In this document: piece by piece, positions 13,966 through 25,853 of the stretch
Position numbering within the stretch: the first letter of the stretch is position 1
How the letters are laid out: every line of letters begins with the position of its first letter
Source: Ailanthus altissimus
Taxonomy: Eukaryota > Streptophyta > Magnoliopsida > Sapindales > Simaroubaceae
Reading direction: 5' to 3'
Length of the DNA stretch: 64,000 bases
NCBI GenBank assembly: GCA_946807835.1
Contig: OX327683.1
Span: forward strand, 38,003,001 to 38,067,000
Program-made: the position numbers and the translations under genes
Notes under the pieces: generated by a model
Told to the model about the DNA's origin: nothing
What the model saw: the letters and a program-made list of their open reading frames with translations, nothing else
The model's database searches: none

Positions 13966-14259
13966 GAGTTCGAATCTCTTCATTTACATAAAATGTATAT
14001 ATGTATAACAAGAAGTATTATGATTAACATAGAATCCTTGGCTTAAAAAGGATTTGCTAAGAATATAACAAACTTTTAAATAATGATACAACAAACTTCA
14101 TTTATGTTAAGGTGTAATTTAGTTTTAACACTTAATTTATTGGCTTTGAGTCCCTTCGTTTGCATAAAATGTATATACGTATAACAAAAAGTATTATGAT
14201 TAACATAGAACCCTTGGCTTCAAAAGGATTTGCTAAGGATACAACAAACTTTTAAATAC
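13966..14259. repeat. Two direct copies of a ~115-bp segment
   Basis: Copies at about 13966-14083 and 14148-14259 share GAGTY..AATC/CCTT, CATAAAATGTATATA, GTATTATGATTAACATAGAA and AGGATTTGCTAAG, with about 180 bp between equivalent points. The first copy contains GAGTTCGAATCTC, similar to a pol III B box, so a decayed SINE-derived duplication is one possible origin. No coding content. Confidence 0.7.
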
Positions 14260-15798
14260 TTCTATTGAGCCTCAAGATGGGCCAACTTGGAGGCTAATTG
14301 TATTGGCCCAATTCGAAATCATCTTTTTCCAAATAATGATAAGGAACTACCATCTAGCGTAAATTAGGGGGAAAATCTGATTAAAAAAAGACAATGCACA
14401 TTGGTCTAGGAGATTCACAATAATGACCTTTTGTAGTTTTTTATTTTCTAAAAGTGAAAGCATGCTTCCAAGCACAAATAACAAAACTTATCACTAAACA
14501 TTGGGAATCCGACGCCTTTGCCTTTGCCCTTGTCATAAACATAAGCATTTTTGCCTTTTGTTGCCTTTGACCAATTGTTTGATGCCACGATTATGTGTGT
14601 GGATTTGGTTTAGTATTTTAGAATCAATATATGATTTTTGTTCAACAATGCTTAGTTCGATGGCCAAGAATTAAGATCATTGGAAATGGCAATCGATTAA
14701 GATCACAACTTTTTGATAGCTTTTTTACCAAATACTTGATTCGATCAATTCACCGGATGAATGGGGGGTTTAAAATTTTAAAATACAAATGATTTTTTTG
14801 TATACATATAATATATTAAAGATGGGTAAAAAAGAATGAAAATTAAAAAATTGAATTAAATCGATCGATGCGGTTTAGTCTAATTTTTTTTAACAAAAAA
14901 TCAGTTTAATTTTTTTGGTTTCAGTTTAAAAAAAAAATTAAATCAAAGATTAAAAAAATTATAATTTAAAATAAAAAAATCGAATCGGACCGAATCGAAA
15001 AAAATTAAATTTATAAAAAAAATCGAATTGAATTATGTCCACCTTTATAATATATTGTAGAAATATACACTTTATTTTGTTTAATTAAATTTTTTTTATA
15101 ACAAGTGAGTGTATATGTAATGAAGTCTTGCAAATCTTGGTGTCTCATGCGAATTAGCTTAAGATTACATCACATGCTTCTGACAACAAAATGAATCTTA
15201 TATTATATGGACATTGCTGCGATCCAATAATTAAGGAATGAATTTTAAGTTTTTGTTGTGGCATTTTATTTTGTGTGTAAGATTTTGATTCTTCGGGAGT
15301 TGACTAATTACAAATTTAAAGTTTAAGGGAGATGTTTAATCTTAAAAGCGTATTATATATATAAAAAATAGTTTAATAAATTATGTAATTTATTATATAA
15401 TATTATATGTCACATTAATTTTACGAAATATTATAAAATTTTAATGCGTGTTTAAAATTTGTTCGTATAGTACTATTGGATCTTTTAAAATTACTTTTTA
15501 TATTTTGTTAAATTTCCAGTGTCTTCACGTGAAATAAAGGCCCGTGTCAACCGGCTACATAATTTGGCTTCCTCCCCAAGCTTTTACAGCCACCGTGTTG
15601 ACCTTTTTTTATTAATTAAAAAAATTAAAAATTTTATTTTTTTAAGTTTGGTGGCTCATTAATGGACTCCTAACGTTTTATTATTTTCTTAATTAATATT
15701 ATTATTGTTGTTGTTGTTGTAATTATTTCTTGATTTGGTGGAGAAAGTGAAAGAAACCCAATTCCGCAAGAAATTAGAAAAAAATGACAAAATAATAA

Positions 15799-15906
15799 GT
15801 AAGAAAGTTACACGAGTTATTGAACTAATTCACGTAAATCATCGTTGACAAAATAAACAAAATTTACTACTAATTCATGTAACGTGTAAGAAAGTCACAC
15901 AAGTTA
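15799..15906. repeat. Short direct repeat, 87-bp spacing
   Basis: GTAAGAAAGTYACACRAGTTA occurs at 15799-15819 and 15886-15906. The flanking phrase CTAATTCAYGTAA is also repeated. It looks like a small local duplication. Confidence 0.6.
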
Positions 15907-16524
15907 ATTAAACTATTTCTAATTTAAAAATTAAAAATTTTCCTTATTACTTAATAATTAGTGCCATAATTTTCATAAGTCTAATTGTTGAACTTAACTG
16001 AAATCCCTCTCTTATCTTAGAGTGTAAAAGAATAATAAATTCTCATTTTTGTTCCTTGGACTGGGTTGATTATCAGCGCGGCCATCCGAATTTAAGTAAA
16101 ATTAAAAAAATAAAGGTGGATATTTTGTGGGTAATTTTTTTATTAAAATAAAATTTAAATTTTATTTAATAGTTAAATACTCCCGATTAGACTACCAAAT
16201 AAACAAATCTTTGACGGTTAACGATGACTCCGTGACCCGCAATTTCCAAGTCAAGAGCAAAATTCCAAAGAAAACCAAAGTGTCTGCGTGGCAACGTCGT
16301 CGTGTTTGACCTCGACGGCTCTACTTAACGTCGTCGTTTTTTTTTTATTTAAAACAAAAATCTCAAGTGGGTTCCACAATCTATCTGTCTTGTGTCTCAA
16401 ACTCTCACCTCACCTTGTCTATTTATTATTCTCATTTTTTTAACAAGTTCAAATTGTTAATAATTTAATATCTTCCCATCTATTTAATGGTGACAGAGGA
16501 AGCGAAGAGACATATAACTGCGAT

Positions 16525-16546
16525 CCCACGTGGACGTCCACGTGGG
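16525..16546. promoter_or_regulatory. Perfect 22-bp palindrome with two G-boxes around a GACGTC core
   Basis: The sequence CCACGTGGACGTCCACGTGG with one more C and G at its ends reads the same on both strands. It contains two CACGTG G-boxes and a central GACGTC, so three ACGT cores lie 7 bp apart. These are classic binding cores for plant bZIP (ABF, HY5, TGA-like) and bHLH (PIF, MYC) factors. It lies about 1.4 kb upstream of the kinase start codon and 4.4 kb from eIF4G. Function is inferred only. Confidence 0.65.
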
Positions 16547-17943
16547 TACCAGGTTACCACTCTTTCCTCTTGTGAGTTGTGAATTAATATCTAAACACTA
16601 ATAAATAATCAAAGTTTAATGATTCTTTGGCTGATTATGAGTTGTATCAGCATTAATTTATTACTAATGCCAGTTAAAGTCAATAGCTTTTATTTATTTA
16701 ATTTGTAATCAATCTGTCGTTAGACCATATGAATTTAGTAGATTTTAAAGCAAGGAATATTATCTATTGAAATAATATAAATTACAAGGTTTACAGTATA
16801 CTGATTTGCACAATTTCACCAATTTTCTTTTTGGTCGGTTGTATTATAAGTTTTGAAGAAGCTCGAAAACATCAACTAAAATTAGCAATGTGTAACAAAG
16901 AATTTATAAATTGCATTGAAAAAAATTTGTGGGTTATAAAAATATAATTTAATTGTTGTGTTGTAACAAAATTTATTATGTGTTTAATGTATATATTATA
17001 TTTTCTTTGAGATAAGTAACCAATAATTTAGAGTTGATTAAGCTTATATTGTAATTAAAACGTTATTTGCTGAGTAATGATTTATGATAATAATTTATAA
17101 TTATATTATTATACAACTAAAATTATAATTAATAATAAATTACTAAAATAAAAAGTCATTTTTAACAAAAATTTTGCGCAGATCTATCACGAACGATTAT
17201 TACAATTTTCGGACAAGAGATAATAAGCTCGAAAGCTGAAATGCGAAAGGGGAAGATACTTTCGTCGTTTTCCAGTTGCGAGTCTCGGTCCCACTCCCGC
17301 ATGAGTTATCGGGTTACAGTTTTGGAAAGTAATGGGGCCCAACGTTCTAGAGAAGTCATTATTATTGTTATTATTATTATTTTTACAGAGTTTGTCAGAT
17401 GAGAAAAATGACTAGTCTTAATTTTATATCCCGTTGAATTCAACTCACCAATCTCAATTAAAAAGCTTGAGCAAAGTTCTTCTTCTTCGTAGAGCTTTTC
17501 AAAATCTCCGGTAATCGAACGAAAAAACCAAACCCCTCAGCCAGACACAGCCAACTGTTTGCTATAAGAATCCTTAATCCAAAAAAAAAAACTCTAGAAG
17601 GTACTTAACATACAATTTATTATAGAAATTTTCATTTATTTATTTATTTATTTTTTGTTGTTGTTTTTCAATTTTAAAATTCGGAAGTCTTTGTGATTTG
17701 CTTGAACTTCTGTTATAGTATTTGCCCAGTGGGGTTAATTTTTTATTTTGATAGCTTATACCATGAACAAAGGAGCACGGGAGTTTTAATACTTTCTGTC
17801 TTTTAGTTTTTTAGTTTTTTGTTTTATTTTGTTTTAGCAGCAAATCATTTGAAGAGTAATTAAATGGCAACCAAGAAAACTGAATCTCTCTAGTGCTTTT
17901 GTAATTTTTTTTTTGGTTTTGTTTTGAACTAAAATTCATTAAG

Positions 17944-20083
17944 ATGAAGTGCTTTCACTACTTCAAAGAAAAGAAATACAAACTGAGGGAAGAAAGATCA
18001 GCGCCGGAGTTGAAAGAAAGAAGAAAGTCATCGGAAGATTTTTCGGGTGGTGCTGATCGTGTAATCAAATCTTCATGCGCAGCATCAGCAACTTCTCCCC
18101 GTGGGATACCTGAATTGTATGAAGAGAAGGCTAATAATCTGCGAGTATTTTCATTCTCCGAGCTCAGACAAGCCACACATGATTTCAACAGGCAACTCAA
18201 GATTGGCGAAGGCGGATTTGGGAGTGTCTACAAAGGCTCAATTAAGCCTGCTGGTGATGGGAAAAGTGAACCCACTACTGTTGTTGCTGTCAAAATGCTT
18301 AACAGGGATGGCTTACAGGTATATATGAGTTATCAACGTTTGAATCGATCTCAAAGTTATAATTTGATATGATTGTGAGGCCAAGACTTGATTTGAAGTC
18401 TCAATCTCACCATCAAACGGAAAAAACAGGGGTGCCATGCAGCTGTTGGATTTGCAGAGGTGGCTTATGAATGTTCTGGTGTATAGATTTAGATTTGCAT
18501 GCTTAGAATATACCCTTATGCTTAAAACATCTCTAAGCTTGATTAGTAGCTACACATTTGAACCAAACACATGTCTTTCTGTTTAGGTTCCCTTTAAAGG
18601 TTACTTGTTAGAAGATTCTTCTTCTTCATATTTATTTGTTTACTCTTCCTTTGGTGATTGTTGAATGTGTGAAATAATGGTTTCTTTCTCCCGAGTATTG
18701 TTAGTTATTTATTAACTTTCTAATTCTATGTAACTCATATAGGGTCATAAACAATGGGTCGCGGAAGTTCAATTTCTTGGTGTTTTGGAACACCCAAACC
18801 TTGTGAAACTCATAGGGTACTGCGCCGTGGATGGAGAAAGAGGGATCCAGCGCCTACTCGTGTACCAGTTTATGCCAAATAGGAGCTTGGAAGATCATCT
18901 TTTTAGTAGGGCATTCCCACCTCTTCCTTGGAAAACAAGATTACAGATAATTCTTGGGGCAGCTGAAGGCTTGGCTTATCTTCACGAAGGATTAGAAGTT
19001 CAGGTTAGTTCAGGTTCATATAAGACATTGTCTGAGGTTGTGCTTTGTAAATCTCTCTTTGTTTTTTCCTCTGTATTGTAACCAACTATTTGATATAACC
19101 TTATGTGACTTCAGCTCATTTTAGCATCAATATGAATTGTATTTTCATGTCGTTATTAAGTTGCTCTTCGTTGTTTATGACCCATCTAACTGAATTTTGT
19201 AATGGTAATGGTTAAGGTGATATATCGAGATTTCAAATCGTCAAATGTGTTACTTGATGAGAATTTTAAGCCGAAGCTTTCAGACTTTGGGCTTGCAAGG
19301 GAGGGGCCATTGGCAGGCCATACACATGTTTCCACAGCTGTAAGTAGTAACTTTTTTACTGGTAACACAGCCACTTAGATCATATTTAAGGTGACACTGT
19401 AGAATTTCCCTGGCTTGATCTGTCAACAATTGTGGAATTTATGTAAACAAACCCTCAATAAAATTTAACAAAGTGAGATCATGCTATCATGATATAAGTT
19501 CATGGGAACTTGTGTGTGTGATCAGGTGGTGGGAACATTTGGATATGCTGCTCCAGATTACATAGAGACGGGCCATCTCACAGCTAAAAGTGATGTTTGG
19601 AGTTTTGGTGTGGTATTGTATGAGATTCTTACTGGCAGGCGGTCATTGGAGAGAAACCGGCCAAAACCAGAGCAGCAACTTCTTGAATGGGTGAAGCATT
19701 ACCCTGCTGATAGTAAGAAGTTTGGCTTGATAATGGACCCCAAACTTGAGAACGAGTATTCCATCAACGAAGCTCGAAAGATTGCCAGATTAGCAGATGC
19801 TTGTTTGTCAAAGAGTGCCAAAGAACGGCCGAAGATGAGTCAGGTGGTCGAGAGATTGAAGCAGATAATGCAAGTTTCAGGTGAAGGAGACTCTTCTTCT
19901 GATAAAAATTTTGAGACCTGGGAAATGGACTCAGTGGAGGAAGAATTAGAAAAGAAGACAAAGCAAATTGAACCTTCTGAATCATGGAAGAGACGGATGG
20001 CGCACCTAGCTAAACTCGGGGAGCACGCAGAGGGGGCAAGCAGAAGAAGATTGATAATCATGCAGAGGGCCAAAGTGCTTTGA
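17944..20083 (+). CDS. Receptor-like cytoplasmic kinase, PBL19/PCRK-like (RLCK-VII)
   Basis: This is a Ser/Thr kinase of the group that relays immune-receptor signals at the plasma membrane. Exons are 17944-18318, 18743-19003, 19217-19339 and 19526-20083, all phase 0, giving 438 residues. The start MKCFHYF is typical of PCRK1/PBL19 relatives; there is no Gly2 for myristoylation, but Cys3 could be palmitoylated. Kinase motifs in order are the glycine loop [12 protein letters not shown] (about residue 79), VVAVKML with the ATP-binding lysine, [14 protein letters not shown] (catalytic Asp; H of HRD replaced by Y, common in this family), [26 protein letters not shown], and [18 protein letters not shown]. 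The APE triad reads APD, a conservative change. The C-tail is charged. All joins and key residues support a working kinase. The exact member (PBL19, PBL20, PCRK1 or PCRK2) cannot be fixed without a tree. Confidence 0.93.
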
Positions 20084-21732
20084 TTAGTTTTCTTTCTCTT
20101 TTAGCTCTCCTCTTGGCCCTTGCCTAAGCTTTTACTATTCGTTGTGTTTAATGGTTTATTCAGGTCATGAAATGCAAAAAATACAGCAGATGGAGGTTTA
20201 AGAATGTATTGGAAACCGAATTAACTGGTTATCACAGGTTTGGCTCTGTAAAATGGTCGTGCTATTATTTTGTGTTTCTGTATAGGTGATGATACCACAA
20301 AGATTATTTCCTTCATTCTTACTCCTGGAAGCTGTCTTTCGTGAACTAAAATTGAATCAACGAATCAAAAGAAACTATTTAAGAAGGGGAAAAAGAGGAA
20401 AATTATATGACAATTTTCCCACGAGTTTATGCCCATGTATGTATATAATACAGTGCTTAAAACTCAGAACAGTTTTCAGAAAAAGTTCCCCACTTTGCGA
20501 ATGACGAATTAAAAAAAGGAAAACCATGAGCAAATTTAGAATTGCAAAAACAGTCTATTCCGCTAAATTCTAATGACGTCTATTTGTCTTATCATGGTTT
20601 TTGATAGTTGTTTAATTCAGTTCCAAAACAGAAACTTCTCAATTTTCCACAAAACAAGTTAAAATGCTACAAGTTCTTCAGCAAGTTTCGGTGAAACAAT
20701 AAGATCAAAGTTCAGGTACTGGATCATGAAGCATCTTTCTAACATATTTTGCCTGTCCAGATGGTCAAACTTTTGTGCTGTTGGATGAATTCCTTGATAT
20801 ACTTAGCTGCAACTGGCAAGTGCTGCCTTTTCATTCAACCCCTGACCACCATATAAAGCTGCCTATATCCACTCTGGTGGCCGATCCACCATCTTAACTT
20901 GCAATCACGGTACTGCAACCTGCAACAAAACAATGTGTACGTTCTCATTGCAAACACCATATCTCTGAAGATATATGGAATTCTGCTTCCAAAGCATTAA
21001 TGTTGAGGTCAATTACCATCAGTCCTTTAACAATGATACATTATGCACCAAGAAAAATTTAAGAGCAAAAAAGAGCAGCAACTATGCATTACTGACCTGT
21101 CTGAGATCTGCTGCAATAGTAAAGTCATAGAAAACCAAATTCCACATATAAAAAATTAATTATAAGGAGCTTTTTCTTGGAAGGGATATGATCACGCTAG
21201 ACTGCACACCCTCCATAAAACTTGATTTACATCACCTGTTACAAAATCCACATGAGTTAGGATCTTACGTCTTTCTACAAGTATAACTTCCCCTAATAAA
21301 TTAAAGAGCTTAAAGGTAAATTGTGTTAAAACAATAACCATAACCTGATCTGCCAGAGGTAACATATGCCACAACTAATGGTATCAGCTGTTTCACATTT
21401 TTAATGAAGGTGTCATACATGTACTATAAGAGAGGTCAAATAAAAACTTTTCTGATGGTTACTCTCACAGCCTCTACCCTACCTGTCACTTCTTTTCCTT
21501 CCTCTTGGTAGTATGTCCAAGTTTAGCCTTTTCATTTCAAGAAACCAATCGCCAGTGCAACTCTCAACCAAGAGTGGACACATAAAAAGAGCCAGATAAT
21601 CTTGAGTCTGTCATACGCCTGCTTGTATGACATGTGATTCATTGAAGATATAATGAATAAAGTTCCAAAAGCATGTTGTATAAGCCAACTTCAGGATCCA
21701 CTGGAAACATTTTCAATTAATATAAGGGGACC
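20084..21732. other. Convergent 3' regions of kinase and PPR genes
   Basis: The stretch lies between two convergent genes and probably holds the kinase 3' UTR on the left and PPR 3' UTR on the right. Short ORFs here do not resemble proteins. No repeat or RNA gene was seen. Confidence 0.5.
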
Positions 21733-24363
21733 CTAGCTAGTTTTCCTGTGAGGTCTGTTTCTACAGAAATAATCTAATGTAATGTACATGAGGAAATCCA
21801 AAAAGAGGCTCTTTTCTGGTGTTTCTCGAGAAGATTCAGCACTTTCTTGTATGTTATGGTAGGCTCTGTCCATTATCATATAAGAAGTCTCATCAAAATC
21901 AAAGGAAATTTCACTCAGCTTCTGAGCCCACAGTAAAGTCCTCTCAGGCATCCCTTGCTTGCAAAACTGAGCCAACAAGACATTAGTAGTAATGACATTT
22001 GGAACAAAGGACATCTTAAGCAATTTTGCAGCTATTATCATAGCACGATCCAGTATGTCGCTACAAATACCATTCATCATAGTGTTGTATGTTACTGTGT
22101 TTGGAACAAGACCAGCTGAAACAAGCTCATCCAGCATCATCACAGCTTGATTCATTTTTCGAATGTTGCAGAAACCCTGGATCCGTATGTTATAGGTTGT
22201 GATATCAGGGTCCCACCCATTCACATACATTTTACTCACAAACTCATCTGCACTAACCATGTCAAATGCTTTACAGTACCCACCAATCAGAGTGTTGTAT
22301 GTCACTATATCCGGAACTATCCCAATCCTATACATGTCCACAAGTACATCAGTTGCTGACTTCATTTGGCCTTGTTTACAAAAGCCGTTGATGATAATAT
22401 TAAACGTAAAAATATCAGGAAGGAGACCCTTTTGCCTCATCTCTCTTTCCAATTTCAATGCCTCGTGCAGCTTCCCACAGTTGCAAAATCCAGCAATTAA
22501 AGAGTTATATGTAAAATTATTAGGCACAAACCCTATCTTTGACATTTCTAAAAACGCTTCATAGGCCTCCTCCACCTGGTGTGCCTTACAAAGTCCATTA
22601 ATATAGGCTGAGAAGGCAACAGCATCAGGAAATATTTTCCTTCTATCCATCTCATTCCACAGACCTTGAGCTCCAACCAGATCCCCTATCCTGAGGTACC
22701 CGTCCAAAAGCACAGTAAAAGCCACTTTATTGATGGGAAAATCCTTCTCTATCATCTTACACAAAAGCTTCCAAGCTTCTTGCACCCTCCCCTTGTTGCA
22801 CAAACCAACAAGCAGAGAGCTACATGTGGATGATGAAGGACTCAGACCATATTTATCCATAATTTTATAAACGCCATAGGCATCATCTGCTAGCCCTACC
22901 CTGCTATAAGCAGCAATAATAGAGTTAAAAGCAACAATACTTGGGGGTATTCCTTTCTCAAGCATATCCCCAAAGAATTCCATGGCCTCATCGAAACGAC
23001 CTGCCCAACATAATCCTGCAACAGTAATATCATACAATGAACAATCTGGAAGCAGCTCCGATACTGACAAATCCCTTAATAACCTGTCTACATCCTCTGC
23101 CCTACCATACTTGTAATGTCCCAAAACCATAATATTAAAAGTTACACCATCAGGAGCTATACCTCTGCTCTTCATTTCTTCATAAAGCATATTTGCCTGG
23201 CCAAGATCCCTTGCTTTAACATAACCATTTATCAGGGTATTATAAATCACAACATTTGGAGAAAGACCCGCCTCCGGAATCTCATCAAAGATCCTCCTGG
23301 CTTCCACCACATTTCCCACTTTGCAAAAGGCATCAATAACTGTACTATACGTAACAATGCTTGGTTCGCAGCCCCTTTCGATCATAAAATGTATCCAGTA
23401 TATTGCATCTGCAGTCCACCCTCTAACACAACATGCATTGATCATAATGTTATAGGCAAACACATCTGGCACACACATGTACTTCTGCATCACATGTAAC
23501 AAACCCTCACCAATTTCAATACAGCCCTTTCTACAAAACCCAAGTATCATTGCATTAAAAGTATAATTAGAAGGTTTAGGTCCCAAACGAATCATATCTC
23601 TAAACAACTTCCATACACTACCATAATCACCAACTCTAAGCAACAACTTGAAAAGAATAGTAATTGCTGACAAACTCGGCATGGCACCCACTTCCCTCAT
23701 TCTCTGCAAAATCTCCATTGCCTCCGTACTCATTTCCACGCGCAAAAAACCACGCATAAGTGTATCTAGAACCTGAAAATCTGACTCGTATTGCTGATGA
23801 CCATCCCACATAAATTCCACCAAAAGTTTACTCCTACTCACTCCAATTGTGCTCATAACCCAAGAAACTACATCTTGTGCAAGAAACCGGAGATCTTCTG
23901 CCGCTAAAATATGCGCGGCAATGCAAGAAGACCTAACAGTAGACTCAGAATCATCGCAAAATGCTAACTTGAAGAATGCAAATGCGATTTCTCGAGTTTC
24001 TAATAGCTTCAATATCTTCACTAAGAAAAATGGGCAGAAATTTCGCGAAAAGCCTTTCAACACATATCCCTTTTGATTTTTGACAATTTTTGATAATCCC
24101 ACAACGATTCTACGCCGTTCATTTGAATTTATAAGTTCAGACGGATTTGACTTGGGATTAGAGAAAGGTAAAAACTGATCTAAATAATCAAAGCCGTCGA
24201 AATTTGAAGAAGAATGGCTAAATGTAGCGGTGAAATGACGGGAAGTGAATGGATTTAGGGTTTGTGAAGAGTTCAAAGTGTGCATTTTCAGTAAAGAGAG
24301 AAGGGAAGGTGAGTAGTGTTGTACCTTTAGAGTACTGCGCACTTGGAGCACGTTAGCGCACAT
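21733..24363 (-). CDS. P-class pentatricopeptide repeat (PPR) protein, 18 repeats
   Basis: This is an organellar RNA-binding protein of 876 residues with no intron, as usual for plant PPR genes. From about residue 198 it consists of 18 consecutive repeats, nearly all exactly 35 residues (the 17th has 34), with typical phrases such as VVIYNTLINGY and IVTYNTLIGGYCKA, then a partial repeat and a short tail. There is no E, DYW or SMR domain, so it is P-class: expected to stabilise, process or activate translation of one organellar transcript rather than edit it. The N-terminus (TLNPFTSRHFTATFSHSSSN) is rich in Ser, Thr and Arg and poor in acids, suggesting mitochondrial import. The reading frame opens with ATG at 24363, but the Met at 24285 (MHTLNSSQ) is equally plausible as true start. 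The specific Arabidopsis counterpart is not identified. Confidence 0.94.
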   Translation of the reverse strand: MCANVLQVRSTLKVQHYSPSLLSLLKMHTLNSSQTLNPFTSRHFTATFSHSSSNFDGFDYLDQFLPFSNPKSNPSELINSNERRRIVVGLSKIVKNQKGYVLKGFSRNFCPFFLVKILKLLETREIAFAFFKLAFCDDSESTVRSSCIAAHILAAEDLRFLAQDVVSWVMSTIGVSRSKLLVEFMWDGHQQYESDFQVLDTLMRGFLRVEMSTEAMEILQRMREVGAMPSLSAITILFKLLLRVGDYGSVWKLFRDMIRLGPKPSNYTFNAMILGFCRKGCIEIGEGLLHVMQKYMCVPDVFAYNIMINACCVRGWTADAIYWIHFMIERGCEPSIVTYSTVIDAFCKVGNVVEARRIFDEIPEAGLSPNVVIYNTLINGYVKARDLGQANMLYEEMKSRGIAPDGVTFNIMVLGHYKYGRAEDVDRLLRDLSVSELLPDCSLYDITVAGLCWAGRFDEAMEFFGDMLEKGIPPSIVAFNSIIAAYSRVGLADDAYGVYKIMDKYGLSPSSSTCSSLLVGLCNKGRVQEAWKLLCKMIEKDFPINKVAFTVLLDGYLRIGDLVGAQGLWNEMDRRKIFPDAVAFSAYINGLCKAHQVEEAYEAFLEMSKIGFVPNNFTYNSLIAGFCNCGKLHEALKLEREMRQKGLLPDIFTFNIIINGFCKQGQMKSATDVLVDMYRIGIVPDIVTYNTLIGGYCKAFDMVSADEFVSKMYVNGWDPDITTYNIRIQGFCNIRKMNQAVMMLDELVSAGLVPNTVTYNTMMNGICSDILDRAMIIAAKLLKMSFVPNVITTNVLLAQFCKQGMPERTLLWAQKLSEISFDFDETSYMIMDRAYHNIQESAESSRETPEKSLFLDFLMYITLDYFCRNRPHRKTS

Positions 24364-24821
24364 CCGAGATTCTCGGAGAAACGTCGTCGGCGATTATTTT
24401 CCGGCGAGCGGGTTTTAGAAGGGTTTTATAAAGCGCAGCGGGTCAGAGTATCAGCGGAGTTCGTTAAATGTCCGTCGCAAGCCTCGCCTCTGTTGATTCT
24501 TTTTTTGCGCTTTTTCCCCAAAAATTAATAAAAGGCCTAGGCCCACGTTTTAAAGGCCTATTAGGCTAGCTCAATTCAGCCTCGGCCGACTCAGTATTTA
24601 GACCCTAACTGGAGTTGTAGAGATGATGGGCTTAAACAAGATATAGCCCCAGCCCAACGTAGTCATCGGGGGTAATAATGATACTCCGAATTTTTGTAGG
24701 AGCTGATTCTTCAGAAGAGAATTACTAACGATAACCTTTCGCTACTTCCAACAGGAGTGCATCCTATAATTCTTAAAAAAAATTATTATTTTGTTATTGA
24801 AAAAAATAGTTTTCTTAAATC
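24364..24821. other. PPR gene upstream region
   Basis: This is the likely PPR promoter and leader. GGCCCA or TGGGC-type site II-like motifs occur near 24538-24545, 24626-24632 and 24650-24656, as often seen upstream of organelle-function genes. From about 24770 the DNA becomes A/T-rich and runs into the retroelement LTR. Confidence 0.45.
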
Positions 24822-25853
24822 AATGAATTTTGAATTTTTATTATTGCAAGAAGTAGTACATTAGGCTTCGTCTTATTAGACTTGTTAGTTGAAATTTAGA
24901 TTTTTCTCACTCTATTAATAATTAAACACTTACAAAACACTTAAAATTATCGTTAAGACCTCGTTAGGATGGATTCCGATGAAAATTATTTGAAACTTAA
25001 ATATTAAAAAAATACTATTTTAGTGAGGTTGGAGAGAGCAATAAGAAAAATGTCAAAAATATGCCTAATGCAAAAAATCGTTGAAGTCAAAATAAAGAAT
25101 ATCAAAAGAAGTCTCTTGAGTCCCTTTTATTGTAGTTTTCTCACTTATTTATAACATCGGTCCTTAGCGAATATTTCTTGTGCTTATCTTAGTGGGTGTT
25201 GTGGTTGACTTAGGTAAGTCTTACTATTTTTGGATTATCTTGATCTCTTAGCGTGATTTGAGAATTCTTTCATAAATGCAGTACAAATCTTCTCCTCATA
25301 CAACTCTATTTCCTTTATAACAATGGTTTTCTCTTTAAACACATTTTTGTAATAAACCTGATTACTCTCTGTTCAGTTCGGTAGTAGTTTGGCTATACTC
25401 TTATTGTCACAGCGGTTCGACATCTCCTACCATGCTGTTATTCTTGTAACGTACTTCATCCTTATTGGTCTAAGTTTTGTCTCTGTTCCCGTAGTAATAC
25501 ATAGTCGGAATGCATAAGCTGTTCGGCATACGGTTGATCTCGTACTTATATAAAGTATAAAGTTGGTTTCCTTGTCGTATTCCTCTTAGTCATGTGGGGG
25601 GTTTTTGATCTTGGTCAACTTGGTCAGGAGTATATAGGAGTGATATGCATATGTCTATTGCTAAACCTATTTTAAGTGACCAAGCAAGTTCCCTGTTAGA
25701 AGTCTATCCTTAAACCTAGTTCTGACATCTTCTTGTAGCCTTTGTTGTTTTACTTGGGCCCTCAAGGTCACGAAGGGTTTTATTAAAGGGTTAAGCTTAT
25801 TGTGTCTGTAAGAGTTGGGCTTTGTTGTGATTTTCTGAGGGAACATGGGTCAT
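24822..25853 (-). repeat. LTR of the Tat-like element (3' LTR if read on minus)
   Basis: It matches 38325-39325 over its length with many substitutions and small indels. Shared phrases include GGCTTCGTMTTATTRGACTTG near its left end, CACAGCGGTTYGRYATCTCCTAC in the middle, and AGAAGTCTATCCTTAAACCTA against AGAAAATTTATCCTTAAATCTA near its right end. The ends are approximate; the right end may be GGGAACA, which is TGTTCCC on the minus strand. Confidence 0.75.

Larger units (their letters stand above)
12406..17943. other. Long AT-rich intergenic region
   Basis: This holds the upstream region of eIF4G on the left and of the kinase on the right. No protein-like ORF was found. Between about 14850 and 15040 the DNA is a degenerate low-complexity TCGGTTT/AATTAAA-type stretch, like relics common in plant intergenic DNA. 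Repeats and the palindrome inside are listed separately. A leader intron of the kinase is plausible, from a GT near 17600 to TTTTAGCAG near 17840, but unproven. Confidence 0.5.
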
